The position numbers were made by a program, and so were the translations under genes. A DNA stretch of 64,000 nucleotides, taken from assembly GCF_009176725.1 (NCBI RefSeq), contig NZ_AP020337.1, positions 4,471,501 to 4,535,500 of the forward strand, given 5' to 3'. This DNA comes from Pseudomonas sp. KUIN-1 (lineage in GTDB: Bacteria > Pseudomonadota > Gammaproteobacteria > Pseudomonadales > Pseudomonadaceae). Within the stretch, counting starts at the first letter, position 1; each line of letters opens with the position of its first letter. The notes beneath the pieces are model-generated. The model saw only the letters and a program-made list of their open reading frames with translations, did not search any database and was not told the DNA's origin. Of this stretch, positions 7,413 through 15,439 are shown piece after piece.

Positions 7413-8459
7413 ATGGATCTTGTCGTTGCGCGCCCCGAAGGTTTGTACTGCCCACCCGGTGATTTCTATATCGATCCATGGCGTCCTGTCGAACGCGCCG
7501 TCATCACCCATGCGCATGGCGATCATGCCCGCACGGGCAACGAGCATTACCTGTCAGCCGCCAGTGGCGAGGGTATTCTGCGTTCGCGCCTTGGGCAGGA
7601 CATTAATCTGCAGACTCTGGAGTACGGCGAAACCATCACCCATCACGGGGTGAAACTGAGCCTGCATCCGGCCGGGCATGTATTGGGGTCGGCGCAAGTG
7701 CGACTGGAGTACCAAGGCGAGGTCTGGGTTGCTTCCGGCGATTACAAAGTCGAGCCGGACGGCACCTGTGCGGCCTTCGAACCGGTGCGCTGCCATACCT
7801 TTATCACCGAATCGACCTTCGGCCTGCCGATCTATCGCTGGGCGCCGCAGGCGCAGATCTTCGAAGGTATCAACCAGTGGTGGCGTGCCAATGCAGCCCA
7901 GGGCAAGGCCAGCGTGTTGTTCGCCTACTCGTTCGGCAAGGCCCAGCGCATCCTCCACGGCATTGACGCGCAGATCGGACCGATTCTGGTCCACGGCGCC
8001 GTCGAGCCGCTGAACCGCGTGTATCGCGAGGGCGGCATCTACATCCCGGAAACCCAATACGCCGGCGATTTCAAAAAGACCGATCCCGCGCTGCGCCAGG
8101 CGTTGATCCTCGCCCCGCCTTCAGCGGGCGGCAGCAGCTGGATGAAGCGCTTTGGCGAATACAGCGATGCGTTTGCCAGCGGCTGGATGATGCTGCGCGG
8201 CACACGACGCCGGCGCGGTGTGGACCGCGGTTTTGTGCTGTCCGATCACGCCGACTGGCCGGGCCTGCTGTGGGCTGTCGAACAGACCGGTGCCGAACGC
8301 GTCATGGTGACCCACGGCTCGGTCGGCATACTGGTGCGTTACCTGCGTGAACTGGGTCTCGACGCACAGGGCTTCAGCACCGAATACGGCGATGAAGAAG
8401 ACAGCAACCCGGCAGCCGGCGAACCCGAGGCGGCAGGCACGGGTGAGGCTCAGTCATGA
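7413..8459 (+). CDS. Ligase-associated DNA exonuclease (metallo-beta-lactamase/beta-CASP fold)
   Basis: A 348-residue protein with the metal-binding motif THAHGDH near residues 32-38, the H in LHPAGHVLGSAQV, and the C-terminal VLSDHADWPGLL of beta-CASP nucleases. It belongs to the family annotated as ligase-associated DNA damage response exonuclease, which trims DNA ends for the neighbouring ligase. Its stop overlaps the ligase start by four bases (ATGA), indicating translational coupling. Together with the Lhr-type helicase and the PdeM-type phosphoesterase about 5 kb downstream it forms the four-gene set seen in many proteobacteria, here interrupted by the aot operon. Confidence 0.88.
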   Translation: MDLVVARPEGLYCPPGDFYIDPWRPVERAVITHAHGDHARTGNEHYLSAASGEGILRSRLGQDINLQTLEYGETITHHGVKLSLHPAGHVLGSAQVRLEYQGEVWVASGDYKVEPDGTCAAFEPVRCHTFITESTFGLPIYRWAPQAQIFEGINQWWRANAAQGKASVLFAYSFGKAQRILHGIDAQIGPILVHGAVEPLNRVYREGGIYIPETQYAGDFKKTDPALRQALILAPPSAGGSSWMKRFGEYSDAFASGWMMLRGTRRRRGVDRGFVLSDHADWPGLLWAVEQTGAERVMVTHGSVGILVRYLRELGLDAQGFSTEYGDEEDSNPAAGEPEAAGTGEAQS

Positions 8460-10159
8460 AAGCCTTTGCTGAACTCTACGCACAGCTGGACGCGACCACT
8501 TCCAGCAACGCCAAACTCGCCGCAATGCGCGACTACTTCGAAAAGGCGGCAGCAGAGGACGCCGCCTGGGCGGTGTACTTTCTGTCAGGCGGCCGCCCAC
8601 GGCAACTGGTGCCGACCCGTGTACTGCGCGAACAGGCCATGACCCTGGCAAGTCTGCCGGAATGGCTGTTCGAAGAGAGCTATCAGGCGGTCGGCGACCT
8701 GGCGGAAACCCTGTCGCTGTTACTGCCCCAGGCCGACCACAGTAATGACGAAGGTCTGGCCACCTGGATGGAAGACAAGCTGTTGCCATTGCGCGGCCTG
8801 CCGCCTGAAGAACTTGCCGAGCGGCTGCCGATGTTCTGGTCGCAGTTGGACCGCAGCAGTCTGATGGTCTGCATCAAGCTGATCACCGGCAGCTTCCGCG
8901 TCGGCGTGTCGAAGCTGCTGGTCACCCGTGCGCTGGCGGCGCTGGCAGATATCGACAGCAAACGCGTCGCACAACGGCTGGTGGGCTACACCGATCTATC
9001 GCACAGGCCCAGCGCCGAACGCTATTTGAAGCTGATCGCGCCGGAATCCGAGGATGAGCACGCCCAACGCGGCGGCCAGCCCTACCCGTTTTTTCTCGCC
9101 CACTCCCTGCAACAGCCCGCCGATCAGTTTGAGGCGTTGCTCGGTCCGGCGCAGAACTGGCAGGTGGAATGGAAGTGGGACGGCATTCGCGCGCAACTGG
9201 TCAAACGCGACGGGCGCTTGTGGATCTGGTCACGCGGCGAAGAACTGGTGACCGACCGTTTTCCGGAGCTGCACAGCCTGGTGCAGTGCCTGCCGGACGG
9301 CACGGTGATCGACGGCGAAATCGTGGTCTGGAAAGCCCCCGATGCGAACCCCGATGCCGATGCGGAGTTTGCCTTGAACAGCGATGCTCCTGCGGCAGCG
9401 CCTTCGGTCCAACCGTTCGCCCTGCTGCAACAGCGCATAGGCCGGAAGACGCTGGGCAAAAAGATTCTTGCCGACGTTCCGGTCGTGGTGCTCGCCTATG
9501 ACCTGCTGGAGTGGCAAGGCGATGACTGGCGCAGCCGCCCGCAACATGAACGCCGCTCGCAACTGGAAGCCTTGATCGAAACCTGCAAGAGCGAGGTGCT
9601 GATGCCCTCCCCGGTGCTCAGCGGCAAGGATTGGCTCGACCTGGCCACCCAGCGCGAAGCCTCCCGCAGCCTGGGCGTCGAGGGCATGATGCTCAAGGCT
9701 CGCGACTCGCTGTATGGCGTCGGTCGCACCAAGGACATGGGGGTGTGGTGGAAATGGAAAATCGACCCGTTCAGTGTCGATGCCGTGCTGATTTACGCGC
9801 AACGCGGTCACGGACGACGCGCCAGCCTGTACAGCGACTACACCTTTGCGGTATGGGATGGCCCGCCCGAAGCCAGTGAACGCACGCTGGTGCCGTTCGC
9901 CAAGGCCTACTCGGGGCTGACCGATGAAGAAATGCGCAAGGTCGACGCCATCGTTCGAAAGACGACGGTGGAGAAATTCGGGCCGGTCAGCAGCGTAACG
10001 CCGACGCTGGTGTTCGAGCTGGGCTTTGAAGGCATCGCCCTGTCGAAGCGCCACAAGAGCGGCATCGCGGTGCGTTTCCCGCGCATGCTGCGCTGGCGCC
10101 AGGACAAGCCCGTCGCCGAAGCCGACAGTCTGGCGACGCTGCAGGACCTGCTGAACTAG
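8456..10159 (+). CDS. ATP-dependent DNA ligase (ligase-associated DNA damage response)
   Basis: A 567-residue ligase. The nucleotidyltransferase motif I is EWKWDGIRAQL, with the adenylated lysine at about residue 240. Later motifs are DGEIVVWK, EGMMLKARDSLYGVGR, WWKWKIDPFSVDAVLIYAQ and an OB-fold tail (VFELGFEGIALSKRHKSGIAVRFPRMLRWR). The N-terminal 200 residues are the helical DNA-binding domain typical of ligases in this four-gene repair cluster. These seal nicks in addition to the NAD-dependent housekeeping ligase and are linked to crosslink or cisplatin-type damage. The start overlaps the exonuclease stop, and a terminator follows at once. Confidence 0.9.
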   Translation: MKAFAELYAQLDATTSSNAKLAAMRDYFEKAAAEDAAWAVYFLSGGRPRQLVPTRVLREQAMTLASLPEWLFEESYQAVGDLAETLSLLLPQADHSNDEGLATWMEDKLLPLRGLPPEELAERLPMFWSQLDRSSLMVCIKLITGSFRVGVSKLLVTRALAALADIDSKRVAQRLVGYTDLSHRPSAERYLKLIAPESEDEHAQRGGQPYPFFLAHSLQQPADQFEALLGPAQNWQVEWKWDGIRAQLVKRDGRLWIWSRGEELVTDRFPELHSLVQCLPDGTVIDGEIVVWKAPDANPDADAEFALNSDAPAAAPSVQPFALLQQRIGRKTLGKKILADVPVVVLAYDLLEWQGDDWRSRPQHERRSQLEALIETCKSEVLMPSPVLSGKDWLDLATQREASRSLGVEGMMLKARDSLYGVGRTKDMGVWWKWKIDPFSVDAVLIYAQRGHGRRASLYSDYTFAVWDGPPEASERTLVPFAKAYSGLTDEEMRKVDAIVRKTTVEKFGPVSSVTPTLVFELGFEGIALSKRHKSGIAVRFPRMLRWRQDKPVAEADSLATLQDLLN

Positions 10160-10165
10160 AGCACC

Positions 10166-10200
10166 AAAAAGGCGCACGCCAAATAGCGTGCACCTTTTTG
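10166..10200 (+). terminator. Rho-independent terminator after the ligase gene
   Basis: AAAAAGGCGCACG pairs, with one mismatch, with CGTGCACCTTTTT across an AAATAG-type loop. It ends the exonuclease-ligase transcript before the aot genes, so the repair genes upstream and downstream are probably separate transcripts. Confidence 0.7.
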
Positions 10201-10502
10201 AAACACCGGAGAACGAATCATCCCGCCTCCCTGCAGGAAACTTCCTGATTCGTTACCAATCTTCCGCTCTGTATCACCTGACACCGCACCTTGCGTAGGA
10301 CCGGGCGATGAACACCAACCCTGTAAGCGCGCATGGGCGGCCAATTGCCAGCCGTATATATGAAATAGCGACAACCCCTTATATTTCAAACGCACGTTCG
10401 TTCCTCTGGTTCGGAAATTGCTAACCAATGCCTATCTGGCACTTGCCGGTAGCACGCTTCGCGTATTCCCAACGCCCCATTTAAGGTTTTAAGGACTGAA
10501 CA

Positions 10503-11285
10503 ATGAAAAAAGCATGGCTGACTCTTTCTGCACTGGCTCTGTGCATCGCCGCCGGTAACACCATGGCCAAGGAATACAAGGAACTGCGCTTCGGCGTCGA
10601 TCCATCTTATGCACCGTTCGAATCCAAAGCAGCCGACGGCAGCCTGGTCGGCTTCGATATCGATCTGGGCAACGCAATCTGCAAAGAGCTGAAAGTCAAA
10701 TGCAAATGGGTCGAAAGCGACTTCGACGGCATGATCCCCGGCCTCAAGGCACGCAAATTCGACGGCGTTATCTCCTCGATGACCGTGACCCCTGCTCGCG
10801 AAAAAGTCATCGACTTCTCCAACGAGCTGTTCTCCGGCCCGACCTCGCTGGTGTTCAAGAAAGGTGCAGGCTTTACTGCCGACCCGGCCAGCCTGAAAGG
10901 CAAGACCGTGGGCTATGAGCAAGGCACCATTCAGGAAGCCTACGCCAAGGCGGTACTGGACAAGGCCGGTATCTCCACCAAGGCCTATGCCAACCAGGAT
11001 CAGGTTTACTCCGACCTGACCTCGGGCCGTCTCGACGCCTCGATCCAGGACATGCTGCAGGCCGAACTGGGCTTCCTGAAATCGCCAGCCGGTGCTGACT
11101 ACGAAGTCAGCAAGCCTATCGACAGCGAACTGCTGCCAGCCAAAACCGCCATCGGCATTGCCCAGGGCAACAAGGAACTCAAGGCGTTGCTGGACAAAGG
11201 CATCGAGGCGATGCACAAAGACGGCACCTACGCTGAAATCCAGAAAAAACACTTTGGCGACCTGAACCTCTACAGCGGTAAATAA
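10503..11285 (+). CDS. aotJ: Arginine/ornithine ABC transporter, periplasmic binding protein
   Basis: A 260-residue protein with signal peptide MKKAWLTLSALALCIAAG and cleavage near NTMA-KE. The mature part is a family 3 solute-binding protein (FGVDPSYAPFESKAADGSLVGFDIDLGNAIC, then SDFDGMIPGLKARKFDGVISSMTVTPAREKVIDFS), as in AotJ/HisJ/ArgT, which bind basic amino acids in the periplasm. It leads an aotJQMOP-like operon for arginine/ornithine uptake. The TGTCGC at 10366-10371 on the minus strand resembles half of an ArgR site but lacks the downstream AA, so ArgR control is only suggested. The argR gene that follows aotP in P. aeruginosa is not here. Confidence 0.87.
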   Translation: MKKAWLTLSALALCIAAGNTMAKEYKELRFGVDPSYAPFESKAADGSLVGFDIDLGNAICKELKVKCKWVESDFDGMIPGLKARKFDGVISSMTVTPAREKVIDFSNELFSGPTSLVFKKGAGFTADPASLKGKTVGYEQGTIQEAYAKAVLDKAGISTKAYANQDQVYSDLTSGRLDASIQDMLQAELGFLKSPAGADYEVSKPIDSELLPAKTAIGIAQGNKELKALLDKGIEAMHKDGTYAEIQKKHFGDLNLYSGK

Positions 11286-11292
11286 CACCCCG

Positions 11293-11343
11293 ACGCCCAT
11301 CGATTTCGGCGATCATTCGTCGCCCGATCGGTGGGCGTTTTTG
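11293..11343 (+). terminator. Intra-operon hairpin after the binding-protein gene
   Basis: ACGCCCATCGAT pairs imperfectly with GATCGGTGGGCGT, followed by TTTTTGTT. A partial terminator or mRNA 3'-end stabiliser between a binding-protein gene and its permease genes would give more binding protein than permease. Confidence 0.65.
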
Positions 11344-11362
11344 TTGGTAACAAGGCCTATCC

Positions 11363-12091
11363 ATGCTCGATGCACTCATGCAAAACCTGGGACTCTCGGC
11401 ATTCAGCCTGAAGGGCTTTGGCCCGCTGTTGCTGGAAGGCACCTGGATGACCGTCAAACTGGCTGTGCTGTCGCTTGCGCTGAGCATTTTGCTCGGACTG
11501 ATAGGGGCCAGCGCCAAACTGTCGAGCTCTGCGCTGCTGCGCGTGCCGGCGCAAATTTACACGACACTGATCCGCGGTGTTCCGGACCTGGTGTTGATGC
11601 TGCTGATTTTCTACAGCCTGCAAACCTGGCTCACCATGCTGACCGACGCGATGGAATGGGAATACATCGAGATCAACCCGTTCGGCGCAGGCGTCATCAC
11701 TCTGGGCTTCATCTATGGTGCGTACTTCACCGAGACCTTTCGCGGCGCGATTCTGTCCGTGCCTCGCGGTCAGGTGGAAGCAGCGACGGCCTATGGATTG
11801 AAACGCGGCCAGCGCTTTCGTTACGTTGTGTTCCCGCAGATGATGCGTTACGCGCTGCCGGGTATCGGCAACAACTGGCAGGTGCTGCTCAAGGCGACTG
11901 CGCTGGTATCGATCATCGGCCTGGCCGATCTGGTCAAGGCGTCACAGGATGCGGGCAAGAGCACCTATCATCTGTTCTATTTCCTGGTGCTGGCAGCATT
12001 GATCTACCTGCTGATCACCAGCGCCTCGAACTTCGCCCTGCGTTGGGCTGAGCGGTATTACGCCGCAGGCAGCCGGGAGGCACAGCGATGA
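11363..12091 (+). CDS. aotQ: Arginine/ornithine ABC transporter, permease AotQ
   Basis: A 242-residue HisM/HisQ-type inner-membrane permease with about five hydrophobic segments. The EAA-loop coupling motif lies in SVPRGQVEAATAYGLKRGQRFRYVVFPQMMRYALPG. It begins 77 bases after aotJ, beyond the intra-operon hairpin, and overlaps aotM by four bases (ATGA). With AotM it would form the heteromeric channel driven by AotP. Confidence 0.87.
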   Translation: MLDALMQNLGLSAFSLKGFGPLLLEGTWMTVKLAVLSLALSILLGLIGASAKLSSSALLRVPAQIYTTLIRGVPDLVLMLLIFYSLQTWLTMLTDAMEWEYIEINPFGAGVITLGFIYGAYFTETFRGAILSVPRGQVEAATAYGLKRGQRFRYVVFPQMMRYALPGIGNNWQVLLKATALVSIIGLADLVKASQDAGKSTYHLFYFLVLAALIYLLITSASNFALRWAERYYAAGSREAQR

Positions 12092-12798
12092 TCGAATTGC
12101 TGCAGGAATACTGGAAACCCTTCCTTTATACAGATGGCGTCAACGTCACCGGCCTGGCGATGACCATGTGGCTGCTCAGCGCCTCCATCGCCATCGGCTT
12201 CTGCGTGTCGATCCCGCTGTCGATTGCGCGGGTGTCGAGAAACCGCTGGGTGCGCTGGCCGGTGCAGTTCTACACCTACCTGTTTCGCGGCACGCCCCTC
12301 TATATACAGCTGCTGATCTGCTACACCGGCATTTACAGCCTTGCCGCGGTGCGTGAACAGCCGATGCTCGATGCGTTCTTTCGCGATGCGATGAACTGCA
12401 CGATCCTGGCCTTCACCCTGAACACCTGCGCCTACACCACGGAGATCTTTGCCGGGGCGATCCGCAGCATGGCCCACGGTGAAGTCGAAGCGGCCAAGGC
12501 CTACGGCCTGACCGGCTGGAAGCTTTATGCCTACGTGATCATGCCGTCAGTGCTGCGCCGCTCTCTGCCTTATTACAGCAACGAAGTGATCCTGATGCTG
12601 CACTCGACCACCGTGGCCTTTACCGCCACGGTGCCGGACATCCTGAAAGTGGCGCGGGATGCCAACTCCGCCACCTTCATGACCTTCCAGTCCTTCGGTA
12701 TCGCCGCCGTCATGTACCTGACCGTGACGTTCATTCTGGTCGGGCTGTTCCGCCTTGCCGAACTCCGCTGGCTGGCCTTTCTCGGCCCGGCCCATTAA
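12088..12798 (+). CDS. aotM: Arginine/ornithine ABC transporter, permease AotM
   Basis: A 236-residue permease of the same family as the preceding gene. The EAA loop is SMAHGEVEAAKAYGLTGWKLYAYVIMPSVLRRSLP, and hydrophobic helices run throughout. The start overlaps the aotQ stop (ATGA), and aotO follows after 12 bases. It is the second half of the basic amino acid permease pair. Confidence 0.87.
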   Translation: MIELLQEYWKPFLYTDGVNVTGLAMTMWLLSASIAIGFCVSIPLSIARVSRNRWVRWPVQFYTYLFRGTPLYIQLLICYTGIYSLAAVREQPMLDAFFRDAMNCTILAFTLNTCAYTTEIFAGAIRSMAHGEVEAAKAYGLTGWKLYAYVIMPSVLRRSLPYYSNEVILMLHSTTVAFTATVPDILKVARDANSATFMTFQSFGIAAVMYLTVTFILVGLFRLAELRWLAFLGPAH

Positions 12799-12810
12799 TC
12801 AGGACTGAAC

Positions 12811-13929
12811 ATGCGCCATCACACCCATGACTTGCTGTCGCCAGTGCCCGGCACTGGCCGGCAAATCCACAGCTTCCATTACGGGCCGCAAAACGGCGCC
12901 GGCAAAGTCTATGTCCAGGCATCGCTGCATGCCGACGAGCTGCCGGGCATGCTGGTGGCCTGGTACCTGAAGCAGCGTCTGGCCGAACTGGAAAACGCCG
13001 GTCGTCTGTTGGGCGAAATCGTTGTGGTGCCCGTCGCCAATCCGATCGGTCTGGAACAGGTGCTGATGGACACCCCGCTGGGCCGCTACGAGCTGGAAAG
13101 CGGGCAGAACTTCAATCGCGGGTTCAGCGACCTCGGCACTCAGGTCGGTGATGACATCGAAACCCGACTGACTAACGACGCAGACCACAACCGCGCGCTG
13201 GTAAGGAACAGCCTGCTGGCGGCGCTGAATGCCGTACCGGCGACCACCCAGTTGCAATCGCTGCGCCTGACTCTGCAGCGCCTGGCCTGCGATGCCGACA
13301 TGGTGCTGGACCTGCATTGTGATTTCGAGTCGGTCGAGCACCTGTACACCACGCCCGAAGCCTGGCCGAAAGTCGAACCGTTATCACGCTACCTGGGCGC
13401 GCAAGCCAGCCTGCTGGCGACCGACTCAGGCGGACAGTCGTTCGACGAGTGCTTCACCCTGGTCTGGTGGCAATTGCAGCAACGCTTTGGCGAGCGCTTT
13501 CCGATGCCCATGGGCAGCTTTTCAGTGACCCTGGAGCTGCGCGGGCAAGGCGATGTCAACCATGCGCTGGCCAGCCGCGACTGTCAGGCGATCATTCATT
13601 ACCTGATCGATGCCGGCATCATTGACGGCGATCTGCAGCCGCTGCCCGAACTGCTCTACCCCGCTACGCCACTGGCAGCGGTCGAACCGGTGGCTACGCC
13701 GGTCGGCGGCCTGCTGGTGTTCTGCGCGATGCCCGGCGAACACGTCGAAGCCGGCCAGCTGATTGCCGAGGTCATCGACCCGATCAGCGACACCGTGACC
13801 TGCATCCATGCCCTCAACGCAGGCCTGCTGTATGCGCGTTCCCTGCGCCGCATGGCGACTGCCGGCATGGTCATTGCGCATATCGCCGGTACCCACGCCT
13901 ATCGCAGCGGCTATCTACTTTCTCCTTGA
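12811..13929 (+). CDS. aotO: AotO: succinylglutamate desuccinylase/aspartoacylase family protein in the arginine transport operon
   Basis: A 372-residue protein of the zinc carboxypeptidase-like AstE/AspA superfamily. The zinc ligands are visible as HADE (in QASLHADELPGML, near residues 39-42) and as the histidine in VLDLHCDFES. The C-terminal 80 residues look like a biotinyl-lipoyl-type beta domain (GGLLVFCAMPGEHVEAGQLIAEVIDP). In P. aeruginosa the equivalent gene lies within aotJQMOP but is reported to be dispensable for uptake. The substrate is unknown; deacylation of N-acyl amino acids after import would be a reasonable guess. Confidence 0.82.
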   Translation: MRHHTHDLLSPVPGTGRQIHSFHYGPQNGAGKVYVQASLHADELPGMLVAWYLKQRLAELENAGRLLGEIVVVPVANPIGLEQVLMDTPLGRYELESGQNFNRGFSDLGTQVGDDIETRLTNDADHNRALVRNSLLAALNAVPATTQLQSLRLTLQRLACDADMVLDLHCDFESVEHLYTTPEAWPKVEPLSRYLGAQASLLATDSGGQSFDECFTLVWWQLQQRFGERFPMPMGSFSVTLELRGQGDVNHALASRDCQAIIHYLIDAGIIDGDLQPLPELLYPATPLAAVEPVATPVGGLLVFCAMPGEHVEAGQLIAEVIDPISDTVTCIHALNAGLLYARSLRRMATAGMVIAHIAGTHAYRSGYLLSP

Positions 13930-13938
13930 GGACCTGTC

Positions 13939-14703
13939 ATGTACAAACTGACCATCGATGGCCTGCACAAAAGCTATGGCGACAACCACGTGCTCAAAGG
14001 CGTATCGCTCAAGGCCAGCAGCGGTGACGTCATCTGTCTGATCGGCGCCAGTGGCTCCGGCAAGAGTACCTTTTTGCGCTGCATCAATTTTCTCGAACAA
14101 CCCAGTGACGGGGCGATGAGCCTGGATGGCAAGCAAGTGCGCATGGTCAGCGACAAAGACGGTATGCGCGTTGCCGACCCGGATGAGCTGCAGCGTATCC
14201 GCACGCGGCTGGCGATGGTGTTTCAGCACTTCAACCTGTGGGCGCACATGACCGTGCTGGAAAACATCACCATGGCGCCGCGCCGGGTGCTGGGCGTGCC
14301 CAAGGCCGAAGCCGAGGCTCGCGCGCGCAAATACCTGGAAAAGGTCGGTCTGCCGGAGCGTGTCGCCGATCAGTATCCTGCGTTTCTTTCCGGTGGTCAG
14401 CAGCAACGCGTTGCCATCGCCCGTGCGCTGGCGATGGAGCCGGAAATCATGCTCTTCGACGAGCCTACATCCGCGCTGGACCCGGAGCTGGTCGGTGAAG
14501 TGCTGAAGGTCATTCAAGGCCTGGCTGAAGAAGGCCGGACAATGATTCTGGTCACCCACGAAATGGGCTTTGCGCGCAAGGTGGCGAGCCAGGTGGTATT
14601 CCTGCACCAGGGCCAGATCGAAGAATCCGGCCATCCGGATGAAGTCCTCTACAACCCGAAAAGCGAGCGTTTGCAGCAGTTCTTGAGCGGCAATCTGAAG
14701 TAG
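13939..14703 (+). CDS. aotP: Arginine/ornithine ABC transporter, ATPase AotP
   Basis: A 254-residue ABC ATPase of the polar amino acid type (HisP-like). Walker A is IGASGSGKSTFL, the Q-loop lies in MVFQHFNLWAHMTV, the signature is FLSGGQQQRVAIARAL, Walker B is IMLFDEPTSALDPE, and the switch histidine is in VTHEMGFARKV. It starts nine bases after aotO and ends the operon. No argR gene follows; instead a REP array begins within 50 bases. Confidence 0.9.
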   Translation: MYKLTIDGLHKSYGDNHVLKGVSLKASSGDVICLIGASGSGKSTFLRCINFLEQPSDGAMSLDGKQVRMVSDKDGMRVADPDELQRIRTRLAMVFQHFNLWAHMTVLENITMAPRRVLGVPKAEAEARARKYLEKVGLPERVADQYPAFLSGGQQQRVAIARALAMEPEIMLFDEPTSALDPELVGEVLKVIQGLAEEGRTMILVTHEMGFARKVASQVVFLHQGQIEESGHPDEVLYNPKSERLQQFLSGNLK

Positions 14704-14744
14704 CACGGATTGCTGCGTACACACGTCTGGATCCCCCCTCAAAT

Positions 14745-15350
14745 CTCGTTCCCACGCTCAAGCGTGGAAGACGCTCTACGTCATCAAGAGGACGCAGAGC
14801 GTCCAGAACGGCATACCGACGCGGAGCATCGGCACGATGGTGTTATCCCTGACGACTATCGTTCCTCACGCTCCAGCGTGGGAACGCACTTCGTGACGCT
14901 CCGCGTCATCAAGAGGACGCAGAGCGTCCAGAACGGCATGCCGACGCAGAGCATCGGCACGATGGTGTTATTCCTGACGACTATCGTTCCTCACGCTCCA
15001 GCGTGGGAACGCATTTCATGACGCTCTGCGTCATCAAGAGGACGCAGAGCGTCCAGAACGGCATGCCGACGCAGAGCATCGGCACGATGGTGTTATCCCT
15101 GACGACTATCGTTCCTCACGCTCCAGCGTGGGAATGCACTTCGTGACGCTCCGCGTCATCAAGAGGACGCGGAACGTCCGGAACGGCATGCCGACGCGGA
15201 GCATCGGCACGATAGTCATGGTGTTACCCCTGACGACTATCGTTCCTCAAGCTCCAGCGTGGGAACGCATTTCATGACGCTCCGCGTCATCAAGAGGACG
15301 CAGAGCGTCCGGAACGGCATGCCGCCGCGGAGCATCGGCACGATAGTCAA
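14745..15350. repeat. Tandem REP array, five units of about 125 bases
   Basis: The unit CTATCGTTCCTCACGCTCCAG and following starts at 14856, 14981 and 15106 (exact 125-base period) and at 15237, where an extra AGTCAT has been gained. A shorter first copy begins at 14745. Each unit carries three hairpins: CACGCTCCAGCGTG, GACGCTCCGCGTC or its variant with GGACGCAGAGCGTCC, and GCCGACGCAGAGCATCGGC. The 660 bases between aotP and the helicase gene hold nothing else. The units are the same family as at 6799-6829, 7241-7271 and 57575-57672. Confidence 0.88.
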
Positions 15351-15439
15351 TCCAGGAACGATCAGCCACATAACCATTTAAACTATTACCCTTTCTCTGC
15401 TGTCTCTGACTTAACGCCACTCAGAGCACACTCAGACGG

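Noticed and set aside
10231..10246. Short palindrome CAGGAAACTTCCTG in the aotJ leader region
   Set aside because: The symmetry is clear, but it lies 260 bases from aotJ, recurs nowhere else that I saw and has no matching known regulator.
14710..15021. 103-residue frame in the REP array
   Set aside because: Its translation is itself a tandem repeat with the period of the REP unit, so it is not a gene.
14745..15350. Possible CRISPR array
   Set aside because: Units are 125 bases, nearly identical throughout with no unique spacers and several internal hairpins; there are no cas genes. This is a REP array.
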